A stretch of DNA of 64,000 nucleotides, taken from NCBI GenBank assembly GCA_021904315.1, contig CM038910.1:8804001-8868000 (forward strand), written 5' to 3'. The position numbers were made by a program, and so were the translations under genes. The notes below the pieces were generated by a model. It saw only the letters and a list, made by a program, of their open reading frames with translations, did no database searches and had not been told where the DNA came from. Numbering within the stretch: the first letter of the stretch is position 1; the number at the start of each line of letters is the position of its first letter. Positions 1 to 13,469 of the stretch are shown one piece after another. The stretch comes from Sphagnum magellanicum. Lineage: Eukaryota; Streptophyta; Sphagnopsida; Sphagnales; Sphagnaceae.

Positions 1-3000
1 AATGACATTAGTTTTGGCCACAAGTCACGCAAAACAAAATAAAATCCACCATATTGCACTATATCATTAGTTCCAATAAGTAGTGAGAAATATAGAAGGA
101 AGCTTTGGGTAGTCTTCAAGCTCCACAATGGAAAGTAGCATTAATCATCGAGCATGCATCATCAAAAATCAAAAGTGACTTCTTATGGATCTTTACTACC
201 TTCTAGGCAAAACTCGTATTACTTGCAACAAACTTGCCATTTGAAGACAATTTTCTTGAATGGACTTATATGGAAGTCTTCTATGGAAACCATTTTGGAA
301 AGTTGTGAAAAACTTGTTGCCACTTTCATTTACTTGTTGGAAACTTAGCATTTGTAGACAACTTTCTCGAATGGATTTATGTTTTAACCTTCCAAATATG
401 AGAGGTTCAATAAGGAACATAAAAAAATGTTGGCTTTCACACAATATGATAAGGGCTTAAACAATTTCCTTGTGCATAGCACATCCTATGTACTATAAGA
501 TAGGTGTTTGTTTTGTTTTGTGAGCATGTCTTAACCCCTCCCAAATCATGGGGCCCCTTGTTGAGCTTTTAGCATCATCGAAAAACCCTCAATGAGGCAA
601 TGTGCACATTTGTTGTTTGACAATTCTCAGACCAATGAAACAAAAAGTCATTGAATTTAATGTGATTTTCTCACAATTGAGTTTTTTGAAAAGTTGTGTC
701 TATTAGAGCCTTGAAGAGGTTTGTTTTTATTTTATTTTGAATGTTCATAGGTTTTTTGAACAATTGAGTTTTCTATAAAATCCTCTCACTTAGAGCCTTG
801 AAGACATTTTTTAGAAAGTTGTATCCATAAGAAACTTGAAAAGGTATGTCTTAGAATCCCTTAATATCTATATATTTAGATAGGTGATTTTTTTTTTAAA
901 TCATAATAGTCTTGAAATTAAACCCACTTTGACCAAAATAATGTTAGGATGGGTGATTTTGCTATCTCCTTGAAAATACCCTGCCTATGAAAATATTGTG
1001 ACAATTAAACATCCATTATGTCATTCAAGATCCTCAATGTTGTAAAGTCATTCCCAACATAGTGTTAGTTCACATTATTATTATTTAAGTGGCAATTATG
1101 AATTTCACCTTCATTCACTCCTCTACTTGAATTAATGTTGGCTACAAGATAGAGCTCTAAGCATAGTCATTAGATGAAATTGTTTGGAATAGCCAATCCT
1201 TTTTTCCAATTGTCATCCATGATTCCGAAGATATTTTGAACCCACCTCCAAAAATGTGCCTAACTCTATTTGATAGCCTCACCAATAATGAATGACCCAT
1301 TGGCTAAATAATGTTTGCCCTTTGCATATTGATAAAACATAGTGTAGTAAAATGATGAAACATGAACCCCTAACCCTAACCCATGTGAACACTTTAATTG
1401 TGTGTCATTTACCTTTACCCTTACCTAGATTGATAGTTTTGCAAAGCCAATATAACCTAACCCTTATGTGGTTAGAAATCTTTTTAATGCTTTAGCTTGT
1501 AATAACATATGCATGATCAACATGACAAAATAAATGTTGGGTATGTAAAAATCAATTCATAACGAAGTAGGGTATACATTTTAATATATCCATGAGTATA
1601 AGATCAACGGGTAAAAGGCGGTTATATCAATTCTAGCTAGGTTAAGATCACCTAATATTTTTCAATGGGAATCTTATTGTTGTTTGACTAGTTCCACACA
1701 TGCAAACCAATGGAGACTATTTCTCGAGCTTTCCTTAATCTAAGCATGGAAAATTGTGGATCATCCTACACAACATCCTAGAGCAAGTGGAGTAGTAGGC
1801 TATATAAGTGTGTGACTAGTGGTCAGCTTGTTATTCCTTTGGTCCTCTCTCTCTCTCTAACAAGACATTCTACTTTCCACCCATTTGCATGCATGATAAC
1901 TTGTATCAAGTATTAGTGGAGATGGACCAAAATATGATGTATTGCTCCCTAGAAATATAATTATGTGTTAATTATTATTATTACTAAAAAAAAAAAAAGG
2001 AACAAAATGCCCTTCCTAATCCTTTCAAATATGTTTGAGAATTTTCATTTAAAAACCTTGCATCTACTTACATGGCAAAAAAAATAAAAATTTAAAGGGG
2101 TAATATATACGGTTTACCCTTACCCAGACTGAAAGTTTAGAGTACCTTATATATACCCTTCCCTGATTGATATATTAAAAATCAATGTTCTCACCCCCAA
2201 CACGGGTATCTACAAATTTCAATCAAGGAATAAATTATTTCTTTATTTTTTGAAAATTTGTTATGCAAGTTTGTAATCAAAGAAAATGCCATAAATGGCA
2301 ATCCGATTATAAGGACCTATCACCGACCACTCTCTATATAGGGACCGACGGCTACGTGCTTTTTATGCATGGGAAAGCCCTGGCAGCAAGGCATTACACC
2401 CACTGACTGACCTTGGGTGGAGCTCATGGTCAGTGGGTATAATGTCCAAGGTTAGCAGGTGGAATGCCCTGCTTTTCCCCTTAAGAAAAAGCAACCCCAA
2501 GTGTGTCAAAGTGCACCTTATATCAATGAATATATATATCACTTCAAATTTCTTGTAGTGCTTTTATGCTGGCCTTCAAGTTTTCTTCAAGCTGAGGAGG
2601 TTTTTTTTTTTTTTTTTCCTGGTGGTGGGTGTGTAATTTGCTTAAGTCTATCGTGGCTATTTTTTTTTTAAGTTTTAATTTAATTTTTTAATTTAATTTT
2701 GAATTTTTTAAATGTTGAATGTTTGCTGAAAACATACATTTCACACTGAATTTTATTTGATTTTTCAAGTTTTCTTTCTCAAAACAATTCCCCAAAATTC
2801 ACTATGAAGGAAAGTATTCAATGATTGGGCCTATCTACCCCTTACAAGTTTGAAAGTGTTAACATGTGAGGATGAGGCCTTGGCATTAAGGGTGTAAAGA
2901 GAACCCATCATAACCAAATTTCATGTTATTGTCACTCTTTTTTCTTCAACTGAAATATGGTAACCTGAACATGCTTGAAAGGTAAAATAAATGAAACTCG

Positions 3001-3490
3001 ATATAACATTCCCAATAGTGGATTTGTTTTCAACAGATTTTGTCATTTTTCAATGAACAAATTGGGAAAATTTTGGATAAATGTGCTTTTCTAGAGTAAA
3101 ATGTAAAATAGACTAATTTTGTTAACTTTTTGGAAACTTTTGTCAAAATTTTGATGTCACCAAGTTGGAAATAAAACCTTGCTCTCAATACTCATAACTT
3201 CAAAGGGAAAAAAATGAGGTTTAAAAAGAATCAATTAAAGTCTCTATCAAACTAATTGCACTTGTTCATTTTCACCTTATAATTCTTTCATTCATGTGAG
3301 GAAAAGGCCACATACCTTCCTCCAAACTTTATCATGTGACTAAAGAACACACACACTGTTTTCAACCAAATATAAACCTCCAACAAAGCAACCAATAACA
3401 AACAACTCATTCTGTGATTGTTTTGCCCTTTATGGAACGTCAAACAAAATCATGAAAATTGATGAAATCATGAAACATGGTTAAGTAATA
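1..3490. other. AT-rich intergenic DNA
   Basis: No gene could be supported here. Short open frames are not conserved-looking and have AT-driven composition. A degenerate direct duplication of about 111 bp is visible near 231-400 (units starting at 231 and 342). A short CT microsatellite lies near 1840-1858, and isolated CCCTAA-type motifs near 1370-1390. The only structured stretch is the foldback listed at 2371. Confidence 0.6.
2371..2480. repeat. Imperfect foldback hairpin
   Basis: A 16-nt arm at 2392-2407 pairs with 2429-2444 with one mismatch, leaving a 21-nt loop. The flanks also carry partly complementary GGGAAA.../...TTTTCCC ends at 2371 and 2470-2479. The segment is more GC-rich than its surroundings. 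It could be a small MITE or a microRNA-like foldback; nothing visible decides between them. Confidence 0.4.
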
Positions 3491-3496
3491 CATATT

Positions 3497-3551
3497 TGGA
3501 TGAAAGTGATGGATAAAGTTATAGATGAAATTTATCGATCACTTTCATCCA
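3497..3551. repeat. Near-perfect 21-bp stem hairpin
   Basis: Arms 3497-3517 and 3531-3551 are complementary at 20 of 21 positions around a 13-nt loop. The outer 14 bp (starting TGGATGAAAG) pair perfectly. There is no adjacent gene. It is a small palindromic element or a possible small-RNA precursor. Confidence 0.6.
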
Positions 3552-3639
3552 TCACAATGTAAACTTTTCATTGTAGCAAATGTGACAAATGAATCCATCA
3601 CAAACATTTGTCCACCATCAACAGTTAAAAAAAAGTCAA

Positions 3640-4805
3640 ATCCAAATCATAGATAGGAACCAAACACAAAGAAAACATGTGCATAAATTTTCTAGCAAAC
3701 ATGAATATGAAGTCTATTGATATGAACACAATGAGACCCAAACACAATAAGAAAATGAATAAGAAGGCCAAACAATATGACAACCAAACATTAAAAAAGT
3801 ACACATAAATTTTGCAACAAAAGTGAATATAAAAGCACAAAGAGGAGCCAAATGTACACATAGAGGAGTTGCAAACATGCTGAGGAGGAACTGAATTCCC
3901 ACAAAGACAAAATCAAAAACCTGCACAAAAGGAACCAAAAACAAACAAGATAAACCCAAATGTCATAAAGAACAAATTAAGAACACCCAATGGGAATCCA
4001 AATGAACACAAAAAATGAACTAAAAACACCCAAAAGGAACCTAAATGTGCACAAAGAAGGAACTCAATTAACACCCGAGGAAAACCCAAATGTGCACAAA
4101 GAGGAGTCAAGAATTCACTAAAGAAGAACCAAAACACACAAGGGAAAATTGAATGTGCACAAAGAGGACCCAAGAACATGTCAACAAGGAACCAAAGACC
4201 CACACAAAAGGAATTGAAAACACACAAAGGAAACCCCAATGGACACAAAGAGGAAGTAAGAACTCACTAAAGAGGAACTAAATGCCCATAAATGAGAAAC
4301 TAAAAACCCACATTCAAAAAATTGAAAACCCATGTAGAAGGAATAAAAAAAACACGAGGAGAATTCAAATGTGCATAAAAAGGAATTGAAAACTTGCCAA
4401 GGAGGAACCAAATGCCCACAAAGGAGAAACCAAAAACCCACACACAAGGAACCAAAAACACATAAATGGAACCCAAATATGCACAAAGAGGAATCGAGAA
4501 CACACCAAGGAAAAACCAAATGCTAACAAAGGAAATTTTGAAAACCCGCACATACAAGAACCAAAAACACACAAGGGGAACTCAAATGTGCACAAAGAGG
4601 AGCCAAGAACATGCCAAGGAAAAATGGAAACACACAAAGGGAAATTAAGTGTGCATAAAGAAGACCAAAAAACATGCCAAGGAAGAATTAAATGCTCACA
4701 TAGGAAACATTTGAAACCCAAACAAAAGGATCCAAAAACACACACAGGGAACCCCAACATGCACAAAGAGGACTTGGGAACACACCAAGGATGAACTTCC
4801 AAGTT
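3640..4805. repeat. Degenerate ~108-bp tandem repeat array, purine/AC-rich on +
   Basis: The stretch is built from repeated phrases such as CACAAAGAGGA, CCAAGGA and GAACCAAAAACACA. The phrase CACAAAGAGG or its variants recurs at about 4374, 4482, 4591, 4654 and 4762, giving a 108-109 bp period with one shortened unit. Because 108 is a multiple of three, long overlapping minus-strand open frames rich in Phe, Cys and Leu appear across 3625-4808. Their composition and frame overlap show they are by-products of the repeat, not genes. Copies become more degenerate toward 3640. Confidence 0.75.
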
Positions 4806-5809
4806 CATTTTTTAACATGTGGAAACTTTCATTTTGCTTCAAAACATAAGAATATAGGATAGGACTATGTCATGGTTTGTATTGTGGTAGGTCAATTGTG
4901 GATGCACCTTACAATAAAATATCTAGATTTAAAATTGAACAAACATAGAATTATAACAATTGAATGAATGCAATAATTTCTTGCACAAGCATGACAAAAA
5001 CATTTTGACATAAATTTCATATTTGAAATAGTCATGTTAGAATAAGATAGAAATATTTCAAGTAAATGTGACAAATGTGAACATGGATTCAAGGAATTAG
5101 ATGAAAAAACAAACTACAACCTAACATGATTTGTAACCTCTTATATTATTATTCACCTCCTCACCTACTATCAATTTGTCTTGCCTCTTGCATTTGAGGA
5201 TTATTGTAGTTTTCCATTTCTTTAAATAAATAGTTTGCAAGAAGATGTCGCTTCAACTATGCAATTTTGGTTGAATCATTTTTTTTATAAATATGTTATT
5301 CAATTATGCAATTTTTGCAATTTGAAAAAATATGCACTCGATACTTTTTGAATGAATCGTTATGAACCATGGATGATAACATCTAGCAATTCTTTGCATT
5401 TCTTATCTAATTAAATGTGTTTGGACATTTGGGCATATCCTCCACCTCTCCACCTATGGCATCCTACAAAATTAGTGCATCCACCTCCCTATTACAATTA
5501 AGAAATAGATAATTCATAAGCATCATCTTTTGGGTTTGCAAAAACATTAAGCCATTTTTGTAGAACTACATTATCAAACCCATATCTTCACTTATAATAA
5601 GACCCCAATAAAAAATTAGTTTGTCGTTTGAATTGGGTTTTATAATTTTGATTTATGGGTTGTAAAGGCCATGGATTGTCTTAGAAGTTGAAGCAAGTTG
5701 CCAATGAAATTTCGAAAGAACATTTGGATCATTGTTGCATATATCTTTTAATTTTGCATGAAGTTATTTGCTACCCACACTCCAACTTTTATTTTGAATT
5801 GATGGTCGA

Positions 5810-6420
5810 CTCTTGTTGTTAACATATAGAAATTTCTAGACTAGTTAGTTCTATAGGCCTCCTAGTAACTAATAGTTACTAATGGTAAACTTATCATCCT
5901 TTACCCAAAGGGTGAAGCTAATGGGATTAAATAGCCCAGGTTAGTGAGTGATTGGGGGTAATCCACCTAATCATCTAGGAGATTTTTAGGAAGGCGTTAG
6001 AATGAGGGCCCTATTTTCTAGGGGTCAATGTGAGCCTTGTGTGGTATGTGGGGAAAAATAATTAAAGGAAGTGTTGCAGGGACTTGGGAATCATTCGAAA
6101 CTTTTGGGGAATGGGACATTGGGATTGTAAAACTATCATGGAGAGGGATGTGAGGGGTGGAAAAAAATGTATGTACTTTGTGTGTGGTTTCAATGGAAGA
6201 GGGTTGAAGGACTCGAGTATCTTGTGTTGTATTGTTATTTTATTAAAGGTGAAAGGTAAAATAGTGGGTGTTATAGAAGTAGGATTCCTTGAAATAATAT
6301 TTTTCATTTTTTCTACATCATAAAGTAATGAAGTTTCCCACTCAGTAGCCTTTAGAGCATTATGCTACTGGCTACCACAAAAGTACTAATAGTTAGTCCT
6401 CAGGGTGTTTACACATTACG
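5810..6420. other. GC-richer island, possible LTR fragment
   Basis: The segment is visibly richer in GC than the DNA on both sides, and short TAGTTACTAAT/AGTACTAATAGTTAGT motifs occur toward its ends. A 79-codon open frame at 6084-6323 resembles no family I know. An old LTR or other retroelement remnant is plausible, but no terminal repeats or target duplication were identified. Confidence 0.25.
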
Positions 6421-6994
6421 GTGACTTTATATGGACATCACAATGGTAGTTTTTCTTGTATTCCTTAGGTACAAGAAAATAAATAAAATAAAATCCATTG
6501 AAATAATTAAAAAAAGGGCCCCACTTATCTAAAGCTATCATAATCAACCTTTCAAAAATGAAAAAATCAAATCAAAAATCGTGGATAGCCAATAAGTAAT
6601 GGACTTTTGAATTTTGCCCACATTTTTTGTCACATCTACAAAACTCATGGATATGAATTTTTATTTTACAATGTGTTAATCTTACGTGTTTGAAACTTTG
6701 GGACATTCAATGAATTATGTTTCAGAAACTAAAAATCCATTGAATGATGGAATGTGATTTTAATTTATTATGTTATGGATTTTTTTAATTTCCAAAAATT
6801 ATAATTAAAAAAATTAAGCATTCAAAAATAACTATTTTTAAATAATTTCTTTTGAGATTTTTTTTATGTCTTATAGCATCATGATTTGAAATTGGAAATG
6901 GAAAAATAATTATTTTCAATATCATCTAAATATTCATATTTTAAGCCATTTTTCAATTACATAAAAAAAAGACTTTGAAAAGGGATTTTAATTT

Positions 6995-7377
6995 GCCGAA
7001 ATTGTGACACCCTAGTGTGTTTTCCCCCTTTAATGGTGGAAAGCAAGGGGGGAAGACTAGCAAATAACCACCTGTAGATTGAAAGGTACAATAACAGGCG
7101 ATAGGCACAAGCTATGAGGGAAATAATCGATTGAAGACAATAGAAAATAGAAAGACTTCCCAAGGCACTATAGGCAACAAGCATAACCACTAAAGGACCT
7201 ACAAGTGTGGGAGAAAAAAGACAATAGTGGTATATCCAAGGGTGTATTCTACTACAACTATTCAAATAGTGAAGGTAATTCTTCTTGTGGAGTAATAAGG
7301 TGCTGACCTTGCCCCCTGGTATTACCCCTAGAGGACAATATTGATTGGGGGTCGCAATTTCACCCCTTAACACTTGT
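6995..7377 (-). mobile_element. LTR-like fragment, minus orientation
   Basis: Read on the minus strand the segment begins TGTTAAGGGGTG and ends near ...TTTCGGCA, the TG...CA form of plant LTRs, with a composition unlike its AT-rich flanks. It spans about 380 bp. It contains a 138-codon open frame that looks non-coding. I could not find a matching second LTR or a 5-bp target duplication, so a solo or truncated LTR is a tentative reading. Confidence 0.3.
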
Positions 7378-8639
7378 TAATTTCCTCTATTTTATGTTCA
7401 TGGGTAAAAGTTGAAGTTTGCCAACATTTGACAACCATTTGGAGGATCCACCCCATACATCATTAAAATAATGTACTTAGTACAAACATTTGATTTCATT
7501 TTGGAGCCTAAAAATAGGAGCAAGAGCTTTAAATTATTTTTTTCAGATTTATAAATGCTTAAATGTGGAGTTGAAAAATGAACATTGACAAATAACACAA
7601 AAATGTATTTTGGTAGCAAGGAATAAAATAAGATAAAATTACCAATGTGCACCATTTCATTGTGTTAGTAAAAAATGATGTTGATAATGATTTGTTGGCA
7701 CCAACAATTTATTTTTTATAAACAACGTGTTAATGTCTTTACAAATAATGACATCAAATATGTTTTTATTAACATTATAGGAAGGGGGGAAAACACATTG
7801 TGAATGGGCCAACTTGGGCAATTTCATTACATGTGTGTAAATTATACACCTACAAAATGTGTTGCATTCAATTTTGGGTTTCAACTTTGGTGTTTGGGTT
7901 TTATATTTTTGACTTTCATAAAATTAATACTATTTAATATTATTTGAAAAGAAAAAATAAATCTAAAAGATTAAATTTAAAGAATAGTCAATATATTTAT
8001 GGTATATGTAATATAATAGAGCATGTTTCATTTTTTAGATTCCACTAGGTTTTGATTTGAATTTGTCAACCAAAGACCATTTGAAAGGAAATTTGTTTAA
8101 ATGGCCCATCTCACATATCTTGTTATCTTCCATTTGAAAGTGATTGTTTGTCAAAGTGTTATATTACCACATATTTATGGTCATTGCCCTAAAAAACACC
8201 CATTTGTGATATGATAATTATCAAACTATTCACGTGGCTGACAAATTTATTCCAAATCATATGGAATCAAAAAAATTAAGTGTTAATAGATATTAAAATT
8301 TTCATAAAAACTAAAAATCATTTCAATCATTCCTTGAATATATTTGCATTTTTTAATACATTGTGATTATTTGGGGGGGGGGGGGGGGGGGGGCACAAAT
8401 ATACTTTAACATCAAATCATATGAAATTTAAAAATGAAATTACTTTGGAATTTCACTTCTTCGGGTTTTGACCTACCATATCCATGAATAATGCATTGTT
8501 TCTAATTTTACAATGTTGTTAATCAATAAATCTAGCATAGTTATAATTTACAATACCTTCATTTTAAAACAATGCCCAATTTTTGGTTTCCCTTTCATCA
8601 CATATGTAAAAAAATGTTCAATTTATAAGTTATAAGGTC
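7378..8639. other. AT-rich intergenic DNA with a poly-G run
   Basis: No gene is supported. The stretch contains a homopolymer of 21 G residues on the plus strand at 8373-8393, isolated in otherwise AT-rich sequence. Long G runs are prone to slippage and assembly error. Confidence 0.6.
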
Positions 8640-9345
8640 TTCATTCCATGCTTGTAATCCAACAAGAAAGCCTATTTTTTGGACTTGTGCCATCACAAAA
8701 ACAAAACCCATACAATGTAATAATATATAAGGTGTATTTTTTGTTGGCCTTCATCCCAAAGAATGCCCGATTTGGGAACTTGCACCATCACAACACCAAT
8801 AATTTAATTTGTGGGGTACATTTTGTTGACCTTCACCCCTAAAGAATGTTTGATTTCTAGACTTGTGCCATTGCACAACCAAAAACCATGTTATTTTAAT
8901 GTGTGAGGTGCATTTTTTTGGCATTCACCCCAACAATGTTTGTTTTCTTGAACTTGCACCATCATAACACCAAAAGCCATGCAATATTATAATTTCAAAG
9001 TTGCAAGTTTTTGGCCTTCACCCCAACAAAAATGCCTTTTTTGGAACCTGCATTGTCACAAGACCAAAAACCATACAATATTATACTTTCTAAATTGTGT
9101 TCTTTTGGCCTTCACCCAAAATAATGTTCAATTTCTATACTTGCATTGTTAGAAGTCCAAAAACCATGTTATATTATGATTTTTGGGTTTCATATTGCAT
9201 ATTGCCTTCACCCCCCATTTTTAGAATTGCACCATCACAAGACCAAAAACCATGCAACAATATTAGTTGCAAGGTGCATTATTTTGGCCTTCACCTCATA
9301 AGAATGCCCAATTTTTGCACTTGCAATTTCATTCCTATTTCTTGC
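8640..9345. repeat. ~93-bp tandem repeat array, about 8 units
   Basis: Units contain the phrases GGCCTTCACCCC, CTTGCACCATCACAA and CCAAAAACCATGCAAT. The TTCACCC anchor (TTCATCC in the first copy) falls at about 8751, 8832, 8924, 9017, 9111, 9207 and 9291, so units are 81-96 bp long, mostly 92-96. Units have diverged by point changes and indels. Open frames inside (8648-8842, 9097-9390) follow the repeat and are not considered genes. Confidence 0.75.
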
Positions 9346-12090
9346 ATTCCCTTGCTTGATGGGGAAAATGCAACAATAAGAAGTGTCTAACTTGATCAAA
9401 CACATCAATAATACGCACTTGAACTATACACATGTTTTTGCATTTCTTAAGGCATTGGATGACATGGAAATCATCATGATAATACTTCACTGCACCATAA
9501 TGATTTGGTATCCAATTATTTATTGTAGGTAGCATCTATCATTATGTATATGTTCAATTAAAACAAATTTGATCACAAAACTATGTTCAAGGCTCATGCC
9601 TAAAGGTCCATGCACAAGGTTCATGTAATTGTCATTGTGGTATTCTGTAGATGCAAAAGCTTTGCCACATTGTGATTATTTATTACATATATTGCTTCTT
9701 CCTTATGCAAAAGCTTAAGATTAACACATTAATTGTTTGCCAATGTTGTTTATCACATGCAACACTAAGAGCTTAACCATACATTATCCAATTGCACTGT
9801 TGATGTTTAGCATAATGACTGCCTATCATTATGTAGAAGCTCAATCATTGAAACCACTCGCATGCCCTTTATAGTAATCATCCTTGAATTTAATAAATGT
9901 GATGCATTGTGAACTAATTAGAAGGGCTTGTGAAGGCTACCCTCCTACTTAAAGATGAATGGATGTTTGTTCCAATAGTATGGAAACCTTGTTATAACTT
10001 AAGGCAACTAATGGATGAACTCATCTATCAACAAATTACAATGCATCACATGGCAAAATATGTAATATAAATGTTTATAGCTTTTCCATTTTCCTTTCTT
10101 CCCTAGTTGTGCTCCTACATTCATCTAGGAAGTTTAAAGAAATACATCCTAGGAAATTTCCAATTGTGATGACCATATATTCATTTGGGTTTCCAAGAAC
10201 TATTGTCTCCAAAAACAAATTGATTCCATACACTAGTGGTGGAATGGTATTGATGGTAATTTCACAAAAGAATTCATGCAAATTGTAATTGACCTTTTAT
10301 TGTTGTGGTCTATTTTTGGTTGGAATCAATGAACATCCATGTCATATTGTTGGTGGGGTGGACATTGACATTTGGAAGGGGCCCAAGGCAAATTGCAAGA
10401 CCTATTTCAAATCTTCCAAAAAGTCACACATGGCATAAAGGTCATTTTTTTCTCAATGAAAACCTTGCATCCTCAAGGCAATGCACCTCTTATTGGGTTA
10501 TGTTTGTTCCCTTGAAAATAAACCATATTAAAGGAATAAACAATTTGTCCAAAACATTAGTATGAGAAATTATGTCCACAAAAACCTCATTACCTTATAA
10601 TTAGAGCTTTGAAACAACTAATTTGCAACTACATTGCAACTATCCATGGAAATATGAAGAATTAAAAATAAAATATCACATTAAAAATTCATGAAGTTTT
10701 ATTGTAGTTTCATATTAGTCCCAAGATGGACCCCTATATAAATGAATGTACACATTATATTTACAGTTTTGGTCAACCATGTTTGATTTTTTGAACAAGG
10801 TACATCATAATTACATATAATAATTACAATACAATTGGAATAAATGAAACATTCATTAGCAACTTTTTTGCAACTACTAACTACAATATTAATTATTTTT
10901 ATTAGTTTAGCCTAGTCTAATTTAAGTTATGTTTAAATTGATAAAACTTGTTTTGATCAAATCAAGTTGACAAAGGTTTTCCATTACATTGTTGTTTTTT
11001 ATTTTATTTGAGAAGTCATAATAGAGTTAAAATTGTATTTGTTTGTTTGTTTGTTTGTTGTTACAATGCACTTTTAACATTGTCGACAAGTTAATTTTTT
11101 AATAACATGTCTGTGTATTTAATTGTTGCATGTAGTTCACTTACTTTGTGTGTTTTCCACTATTTTTGAATGTTAAAAAATATTAGTTTTGTTCAACCTT
11201 GTTTAGATTTGTGGAACTTGTTTTGAGAAGTCGATGGAAGTTTCTCATTGCATTGTTGCTTGCCTACTTTGTTTGAGAAATTATAGTCTAGTTAAAATTG
11301 TGTTTGCTTGCCGTTTTTTCTTATGTGGGAACACACTAAAGATAAGGCACATACAATGTTAGGAATGACATTTACATGCATGTCTAATGGTTCGAACATC
11401 TATATCAATTTGTTCTTATGTAGTTATATTTGTTTCCATATGAATATACGAGATGTTCCTATGGGTGAACAAGACGTTCCCAAATGTGGGAACATGATAA
11501 GATGATTCTCAACGATCATAATTATGTCAGGAGAAGAGATTCCAAAACATGAAAGGACAACAAGATGATCGATGTTCACATTCATGCAAACATCATGTGT
11601 GTGCCATAGGAAAATGTGATGATCCCGTCTTGGAACACGATGCTCTTAACATGGGAACAAGTGTTATAATGTGGGAAAGTTATTCCCAAAATTTTCAAGG
11701 TGCCATGTAGGTGCCACATCAGATGCCACATGTCATGTTGTAGCCATGCCAATGCCATGTAAATGTCATGTCAACATGTCATTCATAAATGTAATACCAA
11801 GCATTAAATGTGAGAAAATTACTACACTCCAATCTCAAGTTTGCACCTCAAATTTATTAAACACTGGATAGACACTCCACAAAAATAAATAAATAAATAA
11901 TAATGATAAATCTCAAATAATTATGTCCCAATTGTTATGTATTTGGATAAAATGTTTTGCAAACACATCCCAATCTATTTTCACACTTCCCAAGACCAAA
12001 AAATTCCAAACATGCACATTCCTTGAACTAGGATTTTTTGGGGGGGCACAAGTCCCAAAACCAAAGTACTTCTCAACCTAAACTAACAGT
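9346..12090. other. AT-rich intergenic DNA
   Basis: I see no gene, only weak open frames. A short TTTG microsatellite occurs near 11038-11058. From about 11300 the sequence grades into the leader region of the downstream gene. Confidence 0.55.
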
Positions 12091-13469
12091 GTTGATTTTA
12101 ACCAAACATGGATGAAAAAAGTGGAGAAAGAGTCAAGAAAATGGATGAAAAAGATGGGGAAAGAGTCAAGAAAATGGATGAAAATGGTGCCCCCACCCTT
12201 CCCTTCTCATTAGGGTTTCCGTTTCCTTGCAGTCTGCAGGCCACACTACTTACGACGTTCAACTCTCTCTCTCTTCTACTTGTCCCCCGTTTGTCTGCCC
12301 GCCGCTCTGCTACCTCCATTGCCATCGTTGATTCCTCGATTGTCGCTGTTTTTGTCGTCGTCGTCGTCGTCGTTGATGATTTTTTGTTGTTGGGTGCTGT
12401 TGTTGTTGTTGCTGTTTCAATGTACAGCTGAAATGCTAATGTCACAGCACTCTTGCTTCCAAGCCATTTTCTGTTTGCAGTAGTAGCCTGTGGCGTTGTT
12501 GGTGTGTTTGCGTGGTGCGTTCAGATTTCTCAAATTTTCCTTTGTTTGATTGTGTTGTGGAGTAGTAAGGTACGAGGTTGTGGCAGTGCGTATCTTCGAC
12601 GTTGTGCGTGTGCGTGGAAATTTACCGTTTCTCTGTAGGAGAGACCGGCAACAAGCTCTCTTTTTCAAAACACTAAGCCACATCGATCGCTTGCGAATTT
12701 CTTTTTAAAAATATTTCTTCCCATTTTTTACAAGTGTTTGTGTGTGTTTGAGGGGGCGGATTTGGTGGAGTTTAGCATCTGTCAAAGTTTGCGTGGATCT
12801 TGCATTCTTTTCCTCAAGAAGCTGCAGACTGTAGTTATCAGCATTTGTGAAATTGTATGGCAAGATTTGGTTTTCTGTGTCCTTTGATTTCCGATGCATG
12901 ACAATTCTATTTTTAGGGCGACATTGCGTGACAAGTCTGTCCATCTTTCCCTTCGTTCGTGCCTCCTTTGACGCTTGTGTTTTTAGCGCAAACTCCAGTT
13001 CGTGTTCCGTTGGACTGGGAAAGATTGATTTTCTCTTCTTTCTCTCTCTTTCTTCGAGCTCCCGATCAGAGGAGCATTGCGTCGTCCCTGACGGCATTCT
13101 TTTGTCTCTTGCCTCTATCCATCCGCTTTGTCACCGAGTTTTCTCTTTGGGATTGGAGGTTCGACGAGGCTGACGTCCTGATCAGGTGACCTTCTGTTCT
13201 CGGCTTCTAGGTCTTCCTGCTTTTGTAGTAGTACTCTCTCAGCGAACTGCAGGGCAAATTGAAGGGTTAATTGAATAGCGTATTTACAGAAGGTGCAGGT
13301 CTTTAGGGTTGTTCGGATGTGAGTGAGAGTAAGTGCCTTTGTTTGAGTTTTGTGATGCTCTTGCTAGCAACAATATGCCTCCTAGGAATCCTGAAGTGAG
13401 ATTGATACGTAGTGCATGTGTGTGCAATGGCATAGATATATGGGCTAGCCATTGAATTGATGCTCTTAC
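12091..13469 (+). promoter_or_regulatory. Promoter/5' leader region of the WDR26-type gene
   Basis: GC content rises sharply at about 12.1 kb and stays high until the start codon at 13470, with CT-rich tracts typical of plant 5' leaders. It holds a 33-bp unit repeated in frame at 12108, 12141 and 12174 (encoding the 11-residue motif MDEKxGERVKK if read from the ATG at 12108), and a GTC microsatellite at 12354-12373. The 107-codon open frame at 12108-12431 could be an upstream ORF or chance. A 5'-UTR intron starting near 13186 is possible but not demonstrable. The exact transcription start is unknown. Confidence 0.4.

Noticed and set aside
3625-4808. Several overlapping minus-strand frames of 60-147 codons rich in Phe/Cys/Leu
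   Set aside because: They occupy different frames of the same 108-bp tandem repeat and have no domain. They are compositional by-products.
6957-7373. 138-codon minus-strand frame with hydrophobic stretches resembling a membrane protein
   Set aside because: It coincides with an LTR-like segment beginning TGTTAAGGGG. No family similarity and no good start context were seen.
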